Shown here: positions 42,364 to 48,410 of the stretch, piece by piece
Numbering within the stretch: position 1 is the stretch's first letter
How the letters are laid out: the number at the start of each line of letters is the position of its first letter
NCBI RefSeq assembly: GCF_000186865.1
Contig: NW_008705593.1
Coordinates: 168,263 to 216,672 of the forward strand
Source: Aureococcus anophagefferens
Taxonomy: Eukaryota; Sar; Pelagophyceae; Pelagomonadales; Pelagomonadaceae
DNA length: 48,410 nt
Direction: 5' to 3'
Notes under the pieces: generated by a model
Told to the model about the DNA's origin: nothing
Seen by the model: only the letters and a program-made list of their open reading frames with translations
Databases searched by the model: none
Position numbers and translations under genes: made by a program

Positions 42364-43329
42364 ATGCGCGCTCTTTGGTGGCTCCTCGGGACGGTCGCCG
42401 CCGCGATCCCGAAGATCCCGAAGCAGGTCGTGCAGTACGGCCGTTTCCGGACGGCGAGCACGCTCCAGTACCAGTCCCTCTGCGCCATCATGCACCTCGT
42501 CCACGGCGCCGACGGCGCCGTCGCGTGCCACCACCTCGCGCGCGTCGACGCCCGGGGCGTGCCCCTGACGGCGCCCGGCGCGGCCCGCGGCGATCGTCAC
42601 ACCTACCGCCCGCAGCCCCTGCCGCGGCTCGCGGCCGGCGAAGTCGCGGCGGCCTACAAGACGCACTTCCGCTTCGACGAGCGGAACGACCGCGACGTCT
42701 GGGTCTTCGCGACGACCAACGGCACGGACGACACGGGCCCGCTGGCGGCCCTGGGCTACGACGTCAAGCTGGTGCAGTCGACGGCGGAGCTCTTCGACCG
42801 CGGCGCGGCCGAATTCGCGGCGCGCCTCGCGGCGCTCTTCGGCCTCGGCGACGGCGCGCTGCGCCAGCTCCACGACTACGCGCGCTACTGGGATATTCTG
42901 CGCCAGTGCTGCGGCGCCCAGATGTCCGAGGACGCGTACCGGCGGCTCGCGCGCGACGCGTCCCGGCCGCCGACGCGCGCGGCGGACGCGCCCGCGTACG
43001 CGGCCTGCGAGACCTACGACCTCGGCGCCGTCGAGGCGGCCCTGTTGAACACGCACATCTTCCGGACCTACGGCCGCCGGTCGCGGGTCCTGCGGTCGCT
43101 GTCCGTCGCGGACGGGGACCTCAACGGCACGTACTGCGCGGCGTCCGCGGCCCACATGGCGGCGCGCGGCTACCTCCCGAGCCGCAAGCGCCTCGTCGGC
43201 TTCCTCACGGACGCCCAGGCGCCGGAGGCGGGCCTCTACCGGCCGCGGCGCGGCGACGGCGCGCGCGCGCCGCGCGGCAGGCGAGACCGGCCGCCGGCGA
43301 AGCGCGCGAGGGCGCGCGCGGGGGCGTAG
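42364..43329 (+). CDS. P-loop sulfotransferase-like protein
   Basis: 321 residues from the ATG at 42364, just after a short AT-richer leader. Signal-like hydrophobic start (MRALWWLLGTVAAAIP). QVVQYGRFRTASTLQYQ (21-37) resembles the nucleotide-binding loop of sulfotransferases (xxRTGSTxxx), with Ala in place of the loop Gly. The rest (VWVFATTNGTDDTGPLAALGYDVKLVQST; LHDYARYWDILRQCCGAQMSEDAYRRL) is consistent with this fold but not diagnostic. The C-terminus is highly basic. The acceptor substrate is unknown. Activity is uncertain because the loop differs. Confidence 0.6.
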   Translation: MRALWWLLGTVAAAIPKIPKQVVQYGRFRTASTLQYQSLCAIMHLVHGADGAVACHHLARVDARGVPLTAPGAARGDRHTYRPQPLPRLAAGEVAAAYKTHFRFDERNDRDVWVFATTNGTDDTGPLAALGYDVKLVQSTAELFDRGAAEFAARLAALFGLGDGALRQLHDYARYWDILRQCCGAQMSEDAYRRLARDASRPPTRAADAPAYAACETYDLGAVEAALLNTHIFRTYGRRSRVLRSLSVADGDLNGTYCAASAAHMAARGYLPSRKRLVGFLTDAQAPEAGLYRPRRGDGARAPRGRRDRPPAKRARARAGA

Positions 43330-43520
43330 GGGTCTTCCTTTCGCGTGCGCCTCTTGCACCTCCGAGTGTGCGTGGCCAGCGCATCCGACGGACGACCAGA
43401 CGCGTCGGCGTTAACGTCGGCGGCGGCGCGGGCGGTGTTGCGGTCGAGATTGACGCTGTTGCAGCTGCGCCGAGCTCCGACCTGCTCCTGCCCTGCGTCG
43501 CACGCAGCCAGAGCTCGTTC

Positions 43521-43643
43521 ATGGGCCTCGGCGACCTGGTGGCGTACACGTTCGTCGGCCTCATCGTCGCGGTCTTCATCTTCCAGCTCGTCGACACGGC
43601 GCAGACCGCGAAGCGGAAGCTCGTCGCCAAGAAGAACGATTGA
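43521..43643 (+). CDS. 40-residue single-pass membrane peptide
   Basis: MGLGDLVAYTFVGLIVAVFIF begins a small protein with one membrane helix (about 6-24) followed by a polar, basic tail (QTAKRKLVAKKND). Codon use matches its neighbours. The next gene's ATG starts one base after its stop, which is unusual for a eukaryote: either a short transcript with its own end, a dicistronic message, or an upstream ORF of the acetyltransferase gene. It resembles small subunits of organelle complexes in size only. Confidence 0.45.
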   Translation: MGLGDLVAYTFVGLIVAVFIFQLVDTAQTAKRKLVAKKND

Positions 43644-43644
43644 G

Positions 43645-44202
43645 ATGTTGCGGCTGCTCGTCGTCGCCGCCGCGGCGACCGTCGGCGCGCTCAAGCCGCC
43701 GAACGCGCGCATGACGCGGGGCGTGCCCAACGCGAAGTGGCACTTCGACGTCCTCGCGCGCGAGCCCGCGGCGCCCGCGGTCAACGGCGACCCCGTCGCG
43801 GACGTGGAGCTCGTCGCGCGCGACGGCAAGGGGGAGATCGGCTGGTTCGAGCTCTTCTTTGCCCGCGCGAGCGACGACGCCGGCGCCGTGCGGAGCCACG
43901 GCGGGCGCCACTACGCGCGGCTCATCGGCGAGGACGACAGGGACCGCGCGTTCGGCAAAAACATGATGGTCGACACGTCGGCCCGCCGCCGGGGCGTCGC
44001 GAGCCGCCTGCTGTTGGCCGCCGAGGACGTCGCGCGGGGCTGCAACCTCTCGGAGTTCGTCATCACGGCGGTCAAGAGCCACGAGCCGAGCCGCCGGCTC
44101 TACGAGAAGCTCGGCTTCTCCGAGGTGCCCGCGGAGCTCGCGACGGACAGCGAGTCCGTCGTCCTGCGCAAGTTCGTCCCGACGGCGACGCCGACGGAGT
44201 AA
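43645..44202 (+). CDS. GNAT-family N-acetyltransferase with targeting presequence
   Basis: 185 residues. MLRLLVVAAAATVGALKPP is a signal-type leader, possibly the first half of a plastid presequence. The acetyl-CoA loop is MMVDTSARRRGVASRLLLAAED (about 108-129), fitting RxxGxA of motif A. Motif B is ITAVKSHEPSRRLYEKLGFSE, the usual N/H-xx-A/S-xx-L-Y-x-K-x-G-F pattern. It would transfer an acetyl group from acetyl-CoA to an amine; substrate unknown. Confidence 0.82.
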   Translation: MLRLLVVAAAATVGALKPPNARMTRGVPNAKWHFDVLAREPAAPAVNGDPVADVELVARDGKGEIGWFELFFARASDDAGAVRSHGGRHYARLIGEDDRDRAFGKNMMVDTSARRRGVASRLLLAAEDVARGCNLSEFVITAVKSHEPSRRLYEKLGFSEVPAELATDSESVVLRKFVPTATPTE

Positions 44203-44248
44203 GGGACCCGGGCGGAGTCGATCGTGTTTACCATTCACAGTGTGCTTG

Positions 44249-44263
44249 TTTTTTTTTTTTTTT
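44249..44263. repeat. T15 homopolymer between convergent genes
   Basis: Fifteen T in a row 47 bp after the acetyltransferase stop and about 100 bp beyond the stop of the minus-strand aureochrome. It may serve 3'-end formation or be simple slippage. Confidence 0.8.
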
Positions 44264-44362
44264 GTCGGTCGCGGTCGCGGGCGCGCGCGGGGGGGGGCCG
44301 GCTCGCGGCTCGAGCGCTGCGGCTCGCCGTGGTGTCCGGGCAGCCCCCCGGCCGGGCGGCGC

Positions 44363-45553
44363 TCATGGGCCGTCGTCGTCGCGCGCGCGCTTGGCGCCGA
44401 CGGCCGCGTCGGCGCCCTTGGCGGCGCCGTCGGCCGGGGCCGCGGCGGGCGCGGCCTTGCCGTCCGCGGCCTTGCCGTCCATGTTCTGGAGGATGCCCAT
44501 GGCGACGCGCTCGCTGACCTCGATCTGGACGCCGAGGAAGTTGACGACGTCGCCCGCGTCGTCGCGGAGCGCGGCGATGAAGAAGTGGTTCCAGAACGTC
44601 GTCGAGTCGATCTTGTAGTTGAGGAGGCAGATCTGGACGTCCGTGCCGTGTTTGATGGCCTCGCGGATCTTGCCCACGGCGCGCGCGTCGGTCCGCGGGC
44701 CCTGGAGGAAGCGGCAGTTGCGGCCGAGGACCTGCTCGAGCTTGTAGCCCGTGAGCGAGAGGAAGCCGCCGCTCGCGAAGACGATGGGGTTGTCGGGCAG
44801 CGTCGGGTCCGTGATGACGAAGGACCGCCGCGCGTGCTTGAGGGCCTCGAGGAGGCCGTAGTCGTACTTGTTGATCGCGCGCGTCCGCTCGCCGCCCTCG
44901 CTCAGCGACGCCTCGCCCTCGGCGTCGCCGTCGCCCTTGGACTGCGCCGCGCAGTACTCGAGGCTCGGCGCCGCCGCCTCGGCGCCGAGCTTCTCGCGCA
45001 CGAACTCGCGGAGCCGCTCGTTCTCGCCCTGGTACGCGACGAGCGACTGCTGCAGCGATTCGATGATGAGCTTCTTCCGACACCTCGACCGCCGCGCGTG
45101 CTCCCGGTTCCGCGCGCGCCGCGTCTCCGACAGGTCCGCCGCGTCCTTCGGCTTCGAGCCCGCGGCCGCCTTGGCCTTGGGCTTCGACTCCTTCTCGCTG
45201 GGCAGCGGCAGCGACGCTGCGGGGCGCGCAAGCTCGGTCGGAATCGCGGCGGGGGACATCGCGCGCGCGCGGCCCGAGTTTCGTGCGCGCGCGCGCTCGT
45301 GCGACGCGCGGCGCGCGGATGCGCCCCGGGGGCGCGGCAGGAAACCCCCCGTTCCGGACGCCGCGCGCGCGCCGATGAGCTCCTCGTCGGTGATCGGCGT
45401 GTCGACGACCGGCTGGGGCCCGGACGAGCCGTACATCTTCGCCGAGCCCGGCTCGACCGGCAGGTCCGAGAGCTCGTTGAAAAATAGGCCGTCCATGACG
45501 TCGAGCTCCTCGCTCGCGTCCAACCCGAACGTCGGACCGGAGAGGGCGGTCAT
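44363..45553 (-). CDS. aureochrome-type bZIP-LOV blue-light transcription factor, divergent LOV
   Basis: 396 residues. bZIP at about 140-185: the basic region has RRARNREHARRSRCRKK, followed by a leucine/hydrophobic heptad zipper (LIIESLQQSLVAYQGENERLREF). The LOV domain spans about 240-345: FVITDPTLPDNPIVFAS, GRNCRFLQG with photoactive Cys280, FWNHFFIAALRD, and FLGVQ with the flavin-contact Gln. The order bZIP then LOV is diagnostic of aureochromes. The segment normally NYRKDGTPFWNQ is NYKIDSTTFWNH here, so flavin binding or signal output may differ. A GC-repeat stretch at 45262-45310 lies within the N-terminal part and could hide a small intron. Acts in the nucleus as a light-controlled DNA-binding dimer. 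Confidence 0.9.
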   Translation of the reverse strand: MTALSGPTFGLDASEELDVMDGLFFNELSDLPVEPGSAKMYGSSGPQPVVDTPITDEELIGARAASGTGGFLPRPRGASARRASHERARARNSGRARAMSPAAIPTELARPAASLPLPSEKESKPKAKAAAGSKPKDAADLSETRRARNREHARRSRCRKKLIIESLQQSLVAYQGENERLREFVREKLGAEAAAPSLEYCAAQSKGDGDAEGEASLSEGGERTRAINKYDYGLLEALKHARRSFVITDPTLPDNPIVFASGGFLSLTGYKLEQVLGRNCRFLQGPRTDARAVGKIREAIKHGTDVQICLLNYKIDSTTFWNHFFIAALRDDAGDVVNFLGVQIEVSERVAMGILQNMDGKAADGKAAPAAAPADGAAKGADAAVGAKRARDDDGP

Positions 45554-46275
45554 CGCTTCGCGGTCGCGCGAGTCGCCGGCGCGCGGGCGCGCGGGCGCTT
45601 ACAAGCCGGAACGCTCCGGCGCGGTCGACGAGCAAGTCGACGGCGGCGGTGGCGAGGTCGGGGTCGCGCCGCGGCGCAAGTTGCGCTCGGAGCTCCGCCG
45701 GCCGAGGGCTTGGCCAAAGCTCAACAAGCCAAAAGCTCAAGCTCTTCAACAAGGCCGGCCTTGCCTCGGGCGCCTCGCAGCCTCACAGCCGATCATGCCC
45801 CTATAAGCCTTAGTTGAAACATTCTGAGAGGCAGTTTTGGCTTCCAAGAAACACGTACTAAGATTTATTGCACCATCGCTCACATTTTCTGAGGGCGCCG
45901 CGAGCCGCGCCGCGCGGACGGCGCCGCGCGCGGGGCCCAGGCTCCGACGAAGTCGATGGTCGGATGTCGCGGTATCGGCGGGGCGCGGCCCCGCCGCAGA
46001 CGACCGGCTCGGCCCCGAAGGACGCGATCGTCCGGCGTCGCCCCGCGGGCCCCGCGAGCGCATCGCAGCCCCGGCTGGCCCCATATTGCACTTGACGAGC
46101 GGCCGAGCCGCGGGCTGGACGCCTCATAATCGCAGTTCCGAAGCCCGGAGGCGCGACCCGAACCGACTCGGGGAGGCATCAAACGCCCGTCCGAGCACCG
46201 CCCGGGACCGCGTCGACGCGCGGCGAAAAAAACGCCCCCCGGAACGCCCCCCGGACGCGCACCGACGCGTCGAAC
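45554..46275. promoter_or_regulatory. 722-bp intergenic region between divergent aureochrome genes
   Basis: No supported gene inside. Contains an AT-richer core at 45780-45900 (CTATAAG near 45801, TTTATTGCACC near 45860) flanked by very GC-rich DNA. One TGACG core near 46094. It must carry promoters and leaders for both genes. Confidence 0.5.
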
Positions 46276-47286
46276 ATGGCGCTCGCGGATCAGATGTCGT
46301 TCTCGGCGAACGGCGACTTCGGCATCTCCGACGCGGGGCTCTGCGACTATCTCTTGAACGACCTCGACGACGACCCCGCGTCGACGGACGCGATCTACGC
46401 GGCCGTGTCGGCGACGACGAGCGAGCACAGCGGCGAGGGCGGCTCGAGCGGCGGCGGCGGCCTGGGCCTCGGCGGCGGCCTGGGCCTGGGCCTCGGCGGC
46501 GCCAAGCCCGACAAGGAGGACTCCGAGGACGGGTCGTCGACGGAGCCCGCGGGCAAGCGGCGCAAGGGCGAGGGCGGCGCGCGCGCGAAGACGCAGGCGC
46601 AGATCGACCGGCGGCGCGACCGGAACCGGATCCTCGCGCGGCGCACGCGGCTCCGCAAGAAGTTCTTCTTCGAGAGCCTGCAGCAGCAGGTCAACGAGGT
46701 CGAGCGCGAGAACGCGCTGCTCAAGGAGCTCGTCCGCACGAACCCGCTCCTCGCCGGCGACAGCGCGTCGGTGCTGTCGACGTGCACGACGGCGCTGCCC
46801 GCGGTCGTCACGGAAAACCGGAGCCGCGCCACGGACCTGCTCAACGCGTCGGACTTCACGCTCATGCAGACGCTCCAGAGCGCGCAGCGGTCCTTCTGCA
46901 TCACGGACCCGAGCCTCAAGGACAACCCCATCGTCTACGCGTCCGCGTCGTTCCTCTCCACGACGGGCTACCCCCTCGACGAGGTCATCGGCAAGAACTG
47001 CCGCTTCCTCCAGGGCCCGGGCACCTTCCCGGGCACCGTCGCGGAGCTCGCCAAGGGCATCGCCGAGGGCACGGACACGACGGTGACGATCCTCAACTAC
47101 AAGAAGGACGGCACGCCCTTCTGGAACCAGCTCTTCGTCGCGTCGCTCCGCGACATCAACAAGCGCGTCGTCAACTACGTCGGGGTCCAGATCCCCGTCG
47201 CCGGGCCCCTGCCCAAGCCCGGCGACGAGCCGGTGCCCTTCCCGGCCAAGGAGGCCAAGGACGCGCCCAAGGCCGACGGCTCGTGA
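46276..47286 (+). CDS. aureochrome (bZIP-LOV blue-light transcription factor)
   Basis: 336 residues. Acidic N-terminus, Gly/Leu-rich spacer (about 56-76), nuclear-type basic stretch (AGKRRKGE), bZIP at about 110-160 (RRRDRNRILARRTRLRKKFFFESLQQQ), LOV at about 205-305 with FCITDPSLKDNPIVYAS, GKNCRFLQGP (Cys242), NYKKDGTPFWNQLF and YVGVQ. All key flavin-binding residues are present, so it should form the blue-light cysteinyl adduct. Known aureochromes bind TGACG-type sites and control light-dependent growth or development in stramenopiles. Single exon. Confidence 0.95.
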   Translation: MALADQMSFSANGDFGISDAGLCDYLLNDLDDDPASTDAIYAAVSATTSEHSGEGGSSGGGGLGLGGGLGLGLGGAKPDKEDSEDGSSTEPAGKRRKGEGGARAKTQAQIDRRRDRNRILARRTRLRKKFFFESLQQQVNEVERENALLKELVRTNPLLAGDSASVLSTCTTALPAVVTENRSRATDLLNASDFTLMQTLQSAQRSFCITDPSLKDNPIVYASASFLSTTGYPLDEVIGKNCRFLQGPGTFPGTVAELAKGIAEGTDTTVTILNYKKDGTPFWNQLFVASLRDINKRVVNYVGVQIPVAGPLPKPGDEPVPFPAKEAKDAPKADGS

Positions 47287-48410
47287 CCGCGCGGCCGACC
47301 GCGCGCGCGCGCGCCGCGGGCGCGCCGGCCGCGACCGCCGCCGCGCCGCGGCCCGCCGCGGCGCGCGGGCCTCCGCTTCGCCGCTCTCTCCGATCGCGAT
47401 CGTCGCACGCCTCGCCGGTAACGGTGCCCCAAGCTAGCTGCCGGTCTCCGACGGGCGTCGGCGACGGCGTGCTTCGCCGACGACGGCGCCGCGGACGACG
47501 GCGTCGCATGTGGCGTCGCGAGCCTGTCGCGGACGACGCGCGCAGGCGACGAGGCCGCGAGGCGACCCCGGCGGCGAGCAACGTTTGCCCTCGGCTCAGG
47601 CAAAAAACTGCGATTCTTGATGTTTTGGCGCTTCGCGGCGCGAAGCACCGGCGCCTCGGCGGCCCGCGCCCGCCCCGGGGCTCCCTCGAGGCCTTCTCCG
47701 AGGGCGCCGGCGCACCTTCGTTTGCGCGAAACGGCGCCGGGGGCGCCGCGCAGCACCCGATTAACGAAATCCGGCCCCGCGGCCTCGCCGCGCGACGCGC
47801 TGCCGCGATCGGCGATCGGGGCCTCCAGCTTCGCTGATTTACTACCGAGTGCATCGCGCCGGTTTCCGGAGATGAGCCGAGTTACAGCGAAATCGCCTCG
47901 TCAGTCGGAGCAGGAGAAAATGCACCGCGCGGACGCCGCTGCGCGACTTTCCCGAGAACGCGGGCGCCGAGCTGGTTCCAGCTCCAGACCTCGGGCACGC
48001 TGGTTACGAAGTCGTCGCACATGTGTTGGGAGTCGCTCGAGGCCTCGGTGCCCCGCGACGGGGCTCCGACGATGATCTGGAGATGCTTTCTGCGCGAGAC
48101 AGCCCGAAACTGGGCCCGAAGCAGCTTGTTCGCGGATGTGCGGTCGCTTCGCGTCGACCGATCACTGCTGGTGCGCTTGGTAGGGGTGACCGAGGACACG
48201 GAGCACTTGCGCGGCCACTGGCGGCTGCGTGGGCGACCGCGAGGCGCCGAACGGGGTTTCCCCACTGCAAACAGCGCGAACCACCGCGGGTCCACCGCGG
48301 TCCGGTGCGCCGCCCTCCGGGTCTCGCTGGCGGCTCGCGGGCCCACGGGACTCACGGGGAAGCCCCGCCGCGGCCCTGCGACGCCCGGGCGCCCGAGAGA
48401 GCGATGCTTC
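47287..48410. other. terminal segment without a supported gene
   Basis: 1,124 bp. 47290-47560 is extremely GC-rich and low in complexity. A minus-strand frame (47882 to about 48355, continuing toward the edge) is open for at least 157 residues, starting from GTG only, with no domain I recognise. It may be the 3' exon of a gene outside the window, but this is not supported enough to call. Confidence 0.5.

Noticed and set aside
42097..43359. 420-residue minus-strand frame opposite the P-loop protein
   Set aside because: Ala/Arg/Val-rich antisense shadow without motifs. The plus strand has a signal peptide and a P-loop-like motif.
45490..45505. TGACGTC as an aureochrome self-binding site
   Set aside because: GACGTC is everywhere in this DNA because Asp-Val codons are GAC GTC. 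A single hit inside coding sequence means nothing here.
45837..47837. 666-residue plus-strand frame over the second aureochrome
   Set aside because: Off-frame Arg-rich reading that covers a gene with an intact bZIP-LOV protein in another frame.
47882..48355. 157-residue minus-strand frame near the right edge
   Set aside because: No ATG start, no recognised domain, and the edge of the window cuts possible upstream exons. Not enough to call a gene.

Overview
The window looks like nuclear DNA from a very GC-rich, gene-dense photosynthetic stramenopile. The best match is a pelagophyte of the Aureococcus type. Three things support this. Two bZIP-LOV aureochromes are present, a class known only from photosynthetic stramenopiles. 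A ClpP protease starts with a presequence of the kind used for complex plastids. Several genes carry small spliceosomal introns, some created by insertion of introner elements. The genus is inference; the group is well supported. One 50-base run of N (27249-27298) marks an assembly gap.

Layout. 1-10710 is the 3' part of a giant polycystin-1-like membrane protein (FG-GAP repeats, two LamG domains, PKD/REJ-like region, EF hands, several membrane segments). 10806-16965 holds a small multipass protein, an S9 dipeptidyl-peptidase-5-like enzyme, a five-helix tweety/prominin-like protein on the minus strand, and ClpP. 17048-18046 (minus) is an ankyrin-repeat protein of lower GC. 18246-26467 is one gene for a roughly 2,670-residue multipass protein with a very long Ser/Thr/Pro repeat region. 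26480-33425 holds a conserved basic protein, a sulfotransferase, the PP1 inhibitor PPP1R11, an SH3-like protein and a RING-MYND protein. 33534-38674 is a Cache/ANF-receptor multipass protein. 38683-44202 holds BABAM2/BRE with a GLFG-rich tail, a three-exon HIG1 protein, a zinc-binding protein, a P-loop sulfotransferase-like protein, a 40-residue membrane peptide and a GNAT acetyltransferase. 44363-47286 is a head-to-head pair of aureochromes. I see no confident gene after 47287.

The main finding is a set of introns caught as transposon insertions. Three related 192-bp elements (9076-9267, 30927-31118, and 37378-37569 in reverse) each sit between 8-bp target-site duplications inside coding exons. 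In every case the upstream duplication gives the 5' splice dinucleotide (GT, GT, GC) and the element end gives the 3' AG. Each makes an intron of exactly 200 bp whose removal restores the original reading frame. Two much shorter elements (near 24875-24948 and at 36358-36426) share a different sequence and appear to be a second, compact introner-like family. The copy at 36358 also has a perfect 8-bp duplication.

Genes are packed so tightly that four convergent pairs have stop codons only 3, 8, 12 and 40 bp apart, and divergent pairs share short intergenic regions. The genes form no obvious pathway. Themes are light sensing (aureochromes), large surface receptors, plastid proteostasis (ClpP) and ubiquitin or phosphatase control (BABAM2, RING-MYND, PPP1R11).
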